From: Schistosoma mansoni
Taxonomy: Eukaryota > Platyhelminthes > Trematoda > Strigeidida > Schistosomatidae
Length of the DNA: 64,000 bases
Reading direction: 5' to 3'
Assembly: GCF_000237925.1 (NCBI RefSeq)
Contig: NC_031502.1
Span: 29,029,266-29,093,265, forward strand
A program made the translations under genes and the position numbers. Every line of letters starts with the position of its first letter. Positions within the stretch are counted from its first letter, which is position 1. Shown piece after piece: positions 11,701 to 25,300 of the stretch. The notes beneath the pieces were generated by a model. It made no database searches and was not told where the DNA came from. It was given only the letters and a program-made list of their open reading frames with translations.

Positions 11701-14700
11701 AGTAAATAATTAATTTCTAATGTAACATCTCTACTAGTAAAAAATACTGACACTTTTTAAACTGAAAATGACATCTTCATACCACTCTTAGTACTACTAG
11801 TGCTTTTATAAACGTGAGTTTTGATAAAATACTGTTTCAGTATATACATATACAGTAGATATTACTGTTCTAACGTATAAAAAAATTATAACAAGTTGGG
11901 AATAGTCCAGTACAATATGACGAATAAATGTCATTTGATAATGATAATTGTAAATCCCCAATATTTTAGATGAAGTCATTTCTATCAGAGAGTAAAATTT
12001 GAACACAAATATGGTTGCATATTTCCAGTCAATATATATATATATATATATAGACAGTCTCAATTTGAATCTGATAATGAGTTTTATTTTGTACCATTTA
12101 ATCTTAATTGTAAAAATTTTATTTTTAGCTTATGCTTGTTTTTTTTTAAATAGTCTTGTAAGTATTCAGTTTTTGCTTCAGAATAGAAATAGGATGTTCT
12201 ACATAAATTAGTCCTAGTGTTAAAAAATTTCGTCTGAAAATTGAAGTTATCTTTCATTATGATTTTATCTGTTTTTAATAATGGTAACAATACTAATTTC
12301 ATGTATGTACTACTGTATGAACTGGAGCTACTTAACCAAAATCTTGTCAATTATTCGTCAATAAATAGTCATCAGTTGTACATGTATGGATGTGCTTATG
12401 TGTGCATTTATGTGTTTGTATAGACTTACATACTGCAAGAATTCCTTGACCGTTCTATACTATTTATAGACTTACTTATAAAGGATATTTGTATCTGGAT
12501 TAGGTTTGAAATAAATCATTCTGATAAATACAGGTAGATTATATTTCAGTATTGTGTGAACGGGTTATAAAAGAATTTTCAAACGATTTCAAAAACGCTT
12601 CAATATAAGGTTATCAGTGGTAATTTCAATTGAGAGACGGTTAGATTGGAGTGTTATCAGAAACGCTAAAATTTGTTAGGTAAGATACTGTTGGGAAGAA
12701 AGGAGTATATAGTAGTAAATTCGTTACATTTGTTGGTTATAATACCTTAATTTTATGACATTTTAAATTCCGCTTATACATTAATTTACTGATAATCAAT
12801 TGATAGTCAATTCAATTAATTCAAATCTGACCATTAATTAATGTAAATAAAATATAAAAGTCACTGTATTCAGACCTAGTTTTGAATGTTTTTGGTACAT
12901 ATTAAATTTTCACCTGTCGTCTTTGTCTTCTCCCTTGCATCAACTCACATCAATTTTATGTTCCGTTATAACAGATACGGGCTAAAAATTATCTAATATA
13001 CTTTAACAGAACAATGTAATTATTCTGAATTTTACTGTTAACCGTCATTTAACAAAGTACTAGCATATATTTAAACTAGTTACGAACCATGTCTCTGAAA
13101 ATTGAAACAAATCTCGAAGTGAACATCAACTCTGGGATGCAGGTACGTCCAGCTGACGAGTCCCAAGGACGGTGAAACGCGCGTCCTGGATTCCATTACT
13201 AGCCACTATCCGTTTCAGGTTACAATCATCAATTGCTTATATTTCAAAACAATACACACATGGTCTTCATGATGGCTTGAAATCAGCTAAGAACTACAGA
13301 GTATTACACGGTTGTTTCATATTCACTAGATTCATGCACTAAGAAACCTTTCACTGAATAGAACCCAGGATCTTCGATTCTTTCCTCAAACGTGCTACCT
13401 TTAAATCACCGAATCTAGTGATCCATAGTTTCAATGGCAGTCATTCTAAAGTACTGCGCTACTGATATTCTGAAATTAATCCTTGGTTAGGTCATAGACA
13501 CGTACTTCTGGGAGCTCCTAAAGTAGGACAAAGTAGGTGTCAGGTACTTCCTGGTTCACATGACCTTTTTAGTTGATATCGGTTTATAATCAAAATTGTC
13601 TCATAAGCCTCACGATTGGAGAAAGACTACCGTGTACCAGATCAAATTCTTGACAATTATCTGGAACATATTTGCTACTTATAAGCAAAGATGGATAGCG
13701 TCTAGCAGTGGAATCCAGGACGCGAGTTTTTTCTATTTGGACTTGTCAGCTGGATGTACCTGTATCTCAGAGTTGATGTTCACTCTGGGACTACGAACCC
13801 GGTAACGTTCGCTTCAAACGCCATCGCGTTATCCACTTAGCTACTGAGTCCTCATAGCCACTTGTTTGTGCAATGGGATGAAGTTTAAATTCACTTGGTA
13901 TTGTGTACTTGTATATTCCCATTGATGTTTAGGACTGCAATTGATTAGTCTCTTGTTAGCATATGTGCATACTGTGCGGACTGCCTCGAGATGCAGGTAC
14001 ATCCAGCTGACAAGTCCAAAATGGTAAGAAACGCGCGTCCTGGATTCCACTGCTAGCCAGCATCCATTTTTGCTTATAAAGCTTGGGAATCGAGGCAGTC
14101 CGCACAGGATGTCTATATGCCAACAAGAGACTGATCAATTGCAGTCCTAAATAAAAATTGGAAGATACAAGTAAACAACATCAACGGATATTTGCTAATT
14201 ATGAAGGGCTTTGAGAGGTGTACATACCCTGATTTCATCGCCTTGAGACCGTCTTCAACATCGGATTTATTGTATTTTCTCATGTATTTATACATTTCAG
14301 GAAAATTGATTTTGATGTTCTCTTCTGTAGCACCACTTGGTATAGTGGCAAATCTAAATGGAGGTTTCACATTCCATGGATGCTGCAACTAATCGTATAA
14401 AGAAGGCTTTATTTCTAAGTTATTAGAATGAATAAAAACAAGATGAAATTTCAATGAATGCATAAAAATGTTTTAAATATTCTAGACGTTATTTTCCTTT
14501 TCTATTACAATTGTTTATTTCTATTTTGGCAGTATTGAGTTCTCTGATCTGTGTGGTTTAATTCCCGAACTTCCTTTATTATTATAAACAACATCTTCGG
14601 CGTCTACTTGTTGAAGACGTTTACTTTTCTAATTTCTTTTGGTTCACTAGTGAACAGAGAATTAAATTTGTAGTATGATCAGTGTTTATGTCATTCTAGT

Positions 14701-17700
14701 GATCGTTGTAGATATTCTTACAAAAGAGCAAAAATATTTCTGCGAACTTCATAAGATATATATGTTTTAAATGTTTAAGACACATTTTCATTCATTTTTT
14801 TTGTAGTTCAAATTACAGTTCACCAAATATTAAGTTTATTTATTAAATAATTTTGCTACTTGAAAACTGTAATGGAACAGAAGTGTCACGCATTTACTGT
14901 CTCATGAATTTCTCGAAGTATCACGACAGTTTTAAATAGTTTTTCACTATACCTGTGACGTTTGGAATATTTTACTACAGATAACTGATATTCATATAAG
15001 CCAGGCGTATTTCGTCATATAGTCATTTTACATCAATTTCGCGACAGCATTTGATCAGACGAATAGTAGGTCGTCGCCTCACCACAGTCCTTCTCTCTCT
15101 CCAGGAATAATTACATCAGTCGCATCTTTTTATTTCATTTAACATACGCATGCACACAATTACTTATTCACTAACACTCACTAAATACAATATCGTCATA
15201 GTTATTCCTTTGAAAACGTATTTGTTCCTCATAAAGATGTATCTTCCCGTCGTAAATATTCAGGAACGAATTTCGATCAGTCTTTAGTGGCTGATGTCTC
15301 GATATTATCTGTAGTTACAAAATTTTCGTTATAAAATACGCAACCGTTTATAAATGATTAATATCATAACCGATAAACCAACTAAAGGTTATCTACAGTC
15401 AGTAGCTTATTGTATTAGTCGTTGGTTTTTGTAACAATAAGTAACGGGTTTGAGTCTCAGTGTGAATCTGAACATTGGTCACAATTCAGTGATCATCTAA
15501 TATATTAATCAACATCGTTTCCCCACTTGTGAAAATCATGTTTAATTGTTTCGAAGAAAATAACTACAATTTACTGTTTGTGTTCATCATAAATCATTTT
15601 TAACAATATAACTCTGAATTATAACTCACTAACTGAATATATATATGCCTCAATACCACGTGTATCTAGTCCCTGGAGTAATATCTCAGACTGTGAAGTT
15701 GGGCAATGTAGGTTTGAATCACAGGAAAACGATTAGTCATCTCAAGATTGGGGGTACGCTTTGCTGACGAGTGCTAGCCAGCATGAAACCTAGGTACAGG
15801 GTTTCCTACTGTCCACCTTAAACCACTTAGTGAAATAATAAGCATGTTAATAAGTTTGATTTGTAGTTCAGAATTTCACTTTACATCTCTGTTATGCGTT
15901 TGTACGTGAGAAAATTGGTTTATTTTAATAAATCCTGATTTGTAAAACATGATGGTTGTACATTTTATTATAGGGTATGTTACAGTTAAAACTTATCTAT
16001 GTACATAAATTACCAATACAAATCACAAGTCTCATCAAGCTTTTTCCATCTGAACACCTAACGAGATAATCGATACAACTTATGTACTTTATGATGAAAT
16101 GATACTTTTATTGTCAAGTTCTGTTATATCATTATGGTTTCCTTAGTGTATATCTGTAAATGCGTTTTTTGTTACTCTTGAACTTCTAATTAAATTTGAG
16201 ATGAACTAGTGTGCTATAGAAATGATTACAAAGTTATTTTGTTTTAATATATGAGAGGTGTATTGCTTTGTGATAAAGTGTTTAAATAAATAAGTATTAG
16301 CAATTTATTAAATAAACCCTTAAAATAAGGCATGTGGTTAATACTAATAAGATGAAGTAAGTCGACAGGGAACTATAAACCTGGGTTCTGTACTCAATGA
16401 CACTTCAATAATCTTCAGAGCACATTAAGTGCAAAAAGTTAAATCAATGTTACCGGGTACTAAAATTCTAGACGTTGCCTCTGAGCAGTTAGGGTTGCTA
16501 TTAATCTTCTGTAAAGCTGAAAGATTAATAATAATCGATCACTAATTAGTCTGTTCGGTAGTATTCGATCAAAACCACTCATGAGATAACACAATGGCTT
16601 TTACAAGGTAATTGGTTAGAATCAATAATCAAATATTAAAATGCTCCAAATACGATTTGGAGCATTAATACTAACTTAAATGTGCGTAAATCCAGCTTGC
16701 TACCAAATTATCAAGCTCAGCAAGCGTCTAAATTCTCACAAAATATATCAAAAATGGGTAAAAAGCAAAACGTTCCGAGCAAAAAGGTTTTTTTGTATTT
16801 CGATTTACTTACAATTCCATACTATATGGAAAATGAACTGTTTTAATTGAGTAATACGTACAATAATAATATCCTTGGCAGTTATTGGAGATTCTATGGC
16901 AAAATCATAACTGTAAACAAATAGGGTCTCACTAGCCAATCAGATATCATCTACTAATCAACTCAGAGAAAAAATTCGTTAACTAGCAAATCAATTTCTC
17001 AGTTGACTTACACGCCAATCATTTATACCACTCAAGTCAAAATAATCTTCTTTAGCAATCATAAAAGCAGCTAAGTTAGCGGTATACGATGCTAAAAATA
17101 CAAGAGCGAATAATGCCCATATATTGGCCATAAACCGACTAGCCATCCCTCTTGGATTATCCGCATTTACAGCAGCGCCGAATAACATTGACCAGATAAG
17201 CCAAAGTGAACGAAAAAATGAGAATCGATGATCTATTAAAAGAAAGAACAGCGAAACAGTCATATCCGACTTAAAAACAAAAATAGTTTGACTACTGAAG
17301 CACTACCGTGAATATTTGATTTGTAAATTAATTGCTTTAGGCTATATATGACAGCTGTACTTAAGTTTTATATATCATGAAATTACTTTAAAAGACCTTT
17401 ATTCTGCAGTTACCTGTTTTAAATGATTTTCTTTGTATTTCATTCATTTTTCGTGTGTAATGTGTGTTATTTTAACTGGAAAGATAGCCAGTTTCGGTGA
17501 CTAAATATTCCGTCTTATTACGTCCCACTCATTCGGTACCCTACTTTCATTAACTCAACTTTCAAGAGAAATCTTTACTCTCCTAAAACTCACATTAGTG
17601 ACCCTTGATCAACGTTGATCAGATTATGGGTGTTTGTCATTAAACCACAGTTTTTTTTAGCCGAAAGGCTTGTTTAAACTAAATTTAGTAGAGCTGAGTT

Positions 17701-20700
17701 CTAACCTACAACCTAATACTTCAACGTATAATACTTTAATCATTAGGTCATAGTTTGATGTATTGGTTGCTAATGTTATTTACAACTAAATCCTAAAAAC
17801 AAAACTGTTACTGAAAAATCTGCCAATAGGCGAACTAGGTAATGATGTCGTTCAAAAAAGTAATAAATACTAATCAAAATTATTTGACTGTGAATAAGCA
17901 AAACTATCTCAATACAATAATAAATTGGTTCATGCTGTAATTTTCTGAACACTTAATTTTTACATTTCAAAAGACAAATGAGCTCACTTTGATCCGTTGT
18001 ATGTCCACGATTCATTCCATTTGGACTAAACCATTCATAAATGTACAATGCTGCACCTGTTGCGTGAACACTGAATACGAGGATTACACACCAGCATTGA
18101 TAATCATATGGCTCTATTAAATAAGAAAAATAAAATGAGCGTGCTACTTAAACCAGAGGGGGATTATGAAGATTTTTTAATTAGTACCTAGTTTTTACAG
18201 CTGTTTAATAGGAGAACATTAGATAACTGGCTTTTTTCTAGTTTGAGCTTCCTCAGCAGCTCACACTTTGATCTCATGCAAGATCGAGAACACGACCTTT
18301 TTGCAAGAAAATCCATAATACAGTTGTACCAGAAAATCAAAACCCACAACTATATTCTATTCCTATCGGTAATATTTCTAACGTAGTCTAATCCTACCTG
18401 GTTCCCGATAATTATTTCCCGGATAATCAGTCTTTGATAAAAATAACCTTAATCAGTTTATGGGAGTAAAAATTCAATTCACATTTTAGTTAATATTCAA
18501 TGTTTAGATTAAGGTGGAGCAATGTGGCAATAACATGTACTACACTGATGAAAATCAAATACACTATATTGGCCTTATTAAATATACCACATTATCTAGT
18601 TTATCTTACATTTTGTAAATTCTCCTAGTCATTGCTTTAAACTTGTTTCAATTAGAAGGGTTGAACACATGTTCGCTTACGCTATTCTACCATCCCATTC
18701 TTCCTTGTATTTTTCAGATGGGACATTATTCACTATTTGTTAACCACCTTAACAGACAAACCATATTTTCAAACTTGCTTAGCAAGTTTATCTTTAGCTA
18801 ACTTCTTATAACTATCTAAATATAGATTTAGGATCTGTCAAAAATACACCAGTAGAATCACAGAAAGGACATTAGTTCACGCGTTTGATGTGATATATAG
18901 CAACATATTATAAACTTCCCAGGACATTTTTTAAGTTGTAACATCATAATTCTTTTAAACTATTTAACGCAGAATATAGACATTATTGTGACATGTGTAT
19001 TCAGCGATTTTTTGTAACGACAAAAGAAAGACCACATATTTTTCCTAATTGTCACACTTTATATGTAACCACATTTATACTCAATATCTATTGTTCCTCT
19101 GTATCAATGGTAAAGGAACGAATGTATTTGTTTGGTTATATCTAACATATACCGCACTACCGCGGTTCTTAAAATGTAAACGCTATCTCCGCCGTTCATT
19201 CTTCTGCTTTATTGGCCACAACCCTTGATTGAAGATTATAATAGTATTATAGCATCCTTTTAGGCCTTCTCACACTACGTTGGAGCTTCGGCCCGGATCA
19301 TTATTAAATAATACTACAGGATTTAATCTTCTTCATTATGCCGTCGGTGCTATCACGTGCAGAGGAACCTTTGTTAACCAAGTGAACTTATTTGTGGTTT
19401 TTATCTCAGAAAGCAGCTTACAAGTAACATTCATTTCATAACACTGTTACCATTTTGTTGCTCAATATACCTTTTTATAAATTAACTGTAATTGTTACCT
19501 TTTGCGTTACTCATAGACATACGCTTAGGTTTGTAGTGTTAATTCTTTTGGTATATTGTTGGTAACTTTGCGTATTGTTATATTTTGACTAAGCTCTTTT
19601 GCTGGGATCCACCACAACATCAAATGATGTCTTTAGCATTGAAATATCAAATGTAACTATACACATTATACAACTGTCTAGGTTATGTAAAATTCAGTCA
19701 AAAAATCAGATTGCACATTTAGTAAGCACTAGTACACTACTAATTTTGATATAGTAGTTGGTTTTTGTTTGAAACAATCCAAATTTGTAATTTTTAAAAA
19801 AATGGTTATATATAGACTTCAGATATGGATTGTATACACGGAAGCATACTACACTACATCAACCTCATAAGTTTGGGTATGTTTTTGGGGTTTACAAACA
19901 TCAGTTTTCGCATGTTCATGTTGAGTATGGTTAAAAGTGAATGAAAAGGTCATAGAACTGCGGAGTAAAAAATAATTATTACTCTCAGGGACATGAGAAC
20001 AATCTCTCTTAGTTTTCTATGATCTTTCAGTTTAATCCATAATAATAGTCTATGAAAAAATAAGTAAAAGCTTTCCTTTACACCAAAAAGTTAATAAATA
20101 CTATTCATAAAAATTTCAGGACAGTGTTTTTGATAAATTTAGATAATGTAATAAGAAGACAGATTATCAGAACTAAAGTGCTATATCACCCCGATACATT
20201 TCGAACAATCTGATCACATATTAAGAATATTCATGTATGAAGTAGAAAAGGTCATTTAGACAAATGAAATGTAAGAGGAAGCAAAGATAAGATAGAGAAT
20301 AATATGGAAAACAATGTAAGATTCATCACTCTGGGTAGTAAATTTATTAATAGGGTAGGTTTAGGATAGAAACAAATTGCTTTTGTATACATAAAGCAAG
20401 TTAGAATTTTTGAATAGCCAAGGCTTCAATAAACATTAGTATACTTCCTTGAACGTTTGAACAAAACCACTAAGGCCAAGTTAGTATCAATCCTATGACC
20501 TGTTTTACTTGCCTTATAACGAGGGAAAATGACTTTATCGTATACTTATATTGACTCCTTTGATTTTATTTGTTTCCGCGGCTATTTTGGTACGCGTTCG
20601 GAGACTCTTACTTACAAATCACGATATATATAGCTATTTGACCGCAAACATGTAAATCATTAAACAGTGAGATGTAATACAATCGATTACATGCCGTTTA

Positions 20701-22235
20701 AGTTTTTGGTGAAGCATCAGCAGTGTTTTTTCAATGATAATGACCTTTACTGCATAGTACATTGTACTAACAACTAATTTGGACCTTTGTCTCGACTCAT
20801 TTTCGAATAGTGAGATGATGTGAACAGGCCTTTTTGATGCCATAGGTGTAACAGGTCTCATGGTACTGTGACATTCAGCTTCAGGGGATATCCATTCTCC
20901 ATCGTTGTTTCTTTTTCAGTTATCATTTCGTCTTCAAAAGTATCTTTTGTGCGAATATGACCGATCCTATTAAATAGGCCCTTCATCAAGCCCAGTTTTT
21001 TTAAACTGACCAGTAACTATGATAACTAAGATACTGACCCGTCCAAATTGGCTTTCTGTAGACGGATCGTCTGACTGAACCATTTCTTCTACTTATAAGT
21101 ATATTCAAGATATAGACCCGGTTTGTCCTCTTCTCTTGAGAAAGACATATGGTTTTAGAGTGTTAGGTTGATTCAGTTAGCTATTCACATCTGTTTTATC
21201 ACAGATAAGTACGATTTTATCCACATATCTCTTAAAGACACGTGTTTTTGGTTAGCACTTCAGTTAGGTTCTCAATATATCATAAACTTTCTAGGTAATA
21301 ATCGTCCTAACAGACTATCCGCAGTAATCCCATAAATCTGGCTAAAGTATTCACCTTCAAATATGGACTAGAATTTTTGGGTGCACAATAGTAGCCAATC
21401 TCTAAAAGTCGTTAAATGAATATGTAATGTAAGATTACTCAAAGATATATAATCGGATAAAATATCAATAGGTACATTTGTGAACAAGGTATTCAATTCA
21501 AATGAATACATTCTTTTTTTCAATAATAATATCACTTAATCTATGAACTCCAAAAATCCTTCAGAGAATACTTACACAAATGAATTCGGATAAGATTTCA
21601 TGCTGATAAAATTAGATGTAAAGGATTGATTATTTTATAAATCTTAAGTAATCCATATAAATGAGGAGATTCAGAACGCGTAGATTTCAAAAAATTAAGT
21701 CCCTTTTTAAAATAATTTCAATGTGTAGTACTTCAACTAGGTTTGAATTTATTCTTCTAGTTTACTAATTCTTTAAAATTCAACATCAGACATATATTTA
21801 CTGCCTTCGTTGAGGATTCATAGCATTTTTATTTTTTACTCACCACCCATGATTTTTCATTAGGCTTCAGCGGGATAACCTCAGGGTTTGTTAGTAATTT
21901 TTCTAGTGATTTAAATTACTGAGAAGTTAATTGTGCTTCCCTACTTTGTTCCAGGAATATGAAATATGTGTACTGTGTCTATCAGTTTAACTTTACACGA
22001 ACTCTGATTAACTCAAGTCTTGGGGACTAGCACACTCAATCGATCATAGAAATTTTCAAATCGGGCATTGATCGTCAATTCATAACAAGAATGTTATCAT
22101 AAACTTTTGTGACAATTATCACTTCGTAACTGTTTTTTACTTTCTGATTAACAGTTGCACGCTCAGTTTGTACCAACTCTACGTATTATTTTTCTCAATA
22201 TAATTTTTTAGATTTTCATCTCTATAAAACCGGTT

Positions 22236-22319
<84 letters not shown>

Positions 22320-25300
22320 TTCTAATGGTCGGTTATCGGGCAGATATTTGGATCAATATTTATGTTTAATAACAATATAGACTGTCTTTTCACAGAGGTA
22401 AATCAAGGTGAGTTTATTTTATTAAGTGGAAGGGTGTCACAGGTTATCCTTATACTACACACTGCAATAGGAAAAATGCAAGTTTCTGTAAAGCTTATTA
22501 ATTTTATCTAGTAGTTTTGGCAATCTCAAAACATGCATTCTACATTATAAGTACTGTCGTTGTGATAAGGTATCTTGAATATAGTTTATCTTTAGCCTTA
22601 GGTTTATGAAAAATTGCAATGATGTTTATATATGTTAAGTGTACTGTGTTTGGCGATAGTCGAATACATTTCATCATAAAGATAAACGTGTACACAATTT
22701 TTTTCCAGAAATTATTCTCATTGTTCTGTTAAATTAAGCACAACGTATCTCCTTCAGTCATTGAGTAAAGTGTGTATAATTAACGAAAACGTGACAGTCT
22801 CAATGAACCAATTAACTATGTAATGGAAAAGGAAATTGCTGTGATGTTGCATACCTCAATTGAAAATTATTTACTGATACCAAGCATAAAGTTGAATTAG
22901 GCGATTGCTTTGATTATTCGTATTCATGCATAGAATGTGGTCAGGTTCATGGATGTAGGTGAAAAATATTATGGATTTATGTACCAATTTTTTGTTTGGT
23001 TGGCACTATTATGGTATCCAGTTTATCACTTATTTCTAGTCGGATCGGTATCAAATAGAGAACTAGAAGGTTGCTAAACATCTGTTTCATTTAAGTATGA
23101 GATCATTAAGTAGTGAACAACTACACACCCCATTAGTGGTTAGCTTCAAGATGAATTGTTGAAGTGCTGTTGAGAAGCCTTTATCGTTAAAGTTCAAACA
23201 GTTTTAAAGTAATACATATTCACTATGATTTAAGTTGATCATCGAACCGTATCACGAGTGAACTGGAGCTCGAAATATAGGTCTCTGGGTCTTAGTTAAG
23301 TAGTCTAAGAGAATCGTGTTTACTGTGAGACCTAAATATCCTGGAATGAATGCCATGCAAGGTGGTATATGTACACAACATAGTAGTTTCAAATTATTTT
23401 CCGTGCTTATTAACCTGAAGTCAGTGCGCAATGAAAACTAAGATCAACTACTTAAAATATTCCACAAAGAATACAACAAGTATTCAACTTACTTAAAAAA
23501 GCTGTTGGAGCTATAGCACCTTCTCTTAAAGCCACTGCAACTGCTATACCTGTTTCTAGAAATGGTACACTAAATTCAATTTGCTGGGATCGATTAGGTG
23601 TGATTTTCAACGATGTTACTGCCATATCAGCTCTATTATCCATTAGATCACGTATAATACCATTCCATCCATCTGGCTTTCAAATACAAATGTCAATATT
23701 CCAAAAACAGTATTATTCAGTTAATTAAATGGTAAATGACAACACATATAGCCTAAAAACTTCATACAAAGTAGTGATAGTGAATTGATGCTCAAAACCC
23801 ATTGTGTTATACTTGATTGGTATGAAATTTGTACCAATACAGTTTTGTAAAACACAATTTTCTCTGACAGACAATTAATAACTCAACTAAAATAAGGTTT
23901 TCTATAGCTCACATGACTCTATTTTATACCTCCAAATGACAATAAAACCAATTAAGGTTAAACTGGTGCTATTCTTGAAATCATTTTCAATTGCATTTAT
24001 GAACGTGAATATAGTACTTATGGTAACAAGGTTTGAGAAAAGACCGAAAAGGATTTTTACAAGTTATCCTGAATGACTTACTTGAAACCTTAACCTAAAA
24101 GAAAATTAACTCTTCAAAACTTATTTGTCAGACATTCAAATTTTAGGTGGACACAAACTGGTTATCTTTTAAGTCTTGAAAATGATTAACAAGCGAATTC
24201 TTTGTAATCAAGCGCTTGTAACGCAACTTATAAATGTAGAAATAAACCGTAGTAGGCCTCACTTTCTACTAGCTCATGACTTTATATAATTCACTAATCT
24301 TAGGCTAGTCTTTGTGGTAAATTTTCATCAGCATTTGCAAACTTACCACGGAACATGAATTTAATCGTTGAAATTAATGTTGTAATTTGACGAAGATATC
24401 TTGTCTCCCACATCAGAAAGCCAAATGATTGAAGCCTATTAAAAGGATTTTGATGTTAACACTTAAAAGTTTATTTTTCCATGATTAGGGAAACGATAGC
24501 AATACTGAAAAGTTATTTATGTAATATATCGAAACCTTGCAGAAAGTTTATCTTGAAGCGTGAACAAGTTATCGAATCCTGACAATTCGTATTTAAAAAT
24601 GTATGTTCAATCCACTGAATATATTAATGATGAACAATATACCTCCAATCAACAACTATTTTATCTCACCACTATTACATTGTGTCCAACTGTTACCGTA
24701 TTAGTATTTCCATATCTTTTCTCATTTTGTCCACAATGTCGTCAAGGCTACATATTTCAGTATGTGAACGTTGAAAGAAGATAAATGCTCAAGTATCATT
24801 CATCAACTCTGAATTATAGGAACAGATACTTCGCCAAATAAAACAATTGCTTGGTTTTATGCTTATCCTGTATATCCGTCTCATTTTTGCATGAGACTCC
24901 TCTATAGTGCGAACCTAAAGCTTATTCACGGATCAAAACAAACACCCGTTGGAAAGTATGTAGTATCAGTTTATATGTTAAGCCCATATACTTTTTTCTA
25001 GCTACTGGCCAAGCCAATTCACCTATATATTGTGAGTCATATTTCGATCCTGTTCATTATTCGCTTATTAACCTTGACTACCTTGTTATATGAGCGCATA
25101 TGTATGTACCCTTCGTATCTTATTCATCATATGTCTGTCATTCATTTTTGTCTGATTATAAATATTGAGTAATGCTTGCTCATAGCGAGTTGGCTTCTCC
25201 GCCAATCTCCATTACGCATTATTTTCGCTTCGCTCTCAGTTGGCTTCCCAGCCATCTCCACTATGCGTCATCTTTGCTTCGCTCGCTTACACTTGTTCAT

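Larger units (their letters stand above)
9924..14227 (-). other. Receptor intron 13
   Basis: Contains a 75-bp retroelement tail at 11639-11708, a short (AT)n at about 12032-12050, and a cluster of tRNA-like/326-bp-family repeats between 13110 and 14177 close to exon 13. Other parts are AT-rich with no coding signal. Confidence 0.75.
18114..23492 (-). other. Receptor intron 10
   Basis: Contains a Penelope-like element remnant (20120-22080) and a long AT microsatellite (22240-22317). 19060-19400 is less AT-rich than its surroundings but was not identified. Confidence 0.75.

Noticed and set aside
13781-13852. A true tRNA gene
   Set aside because: Box A-like and box B-like sequences are present, but no cloverleaf with paired acceptor ends was found and the segment belongs to a repeat unit.
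24348-24443. Possible extra receptor exon on the minus strand ([20 protein letters not shown] with a GTAAGTTT donor)
   Set aside because: Exons 9 and 10 already join in phase (WGAWT to PDGWNG) as in relatives. Including this stretch would break the frame or insert about 30 unrelated residues in the S1 core.
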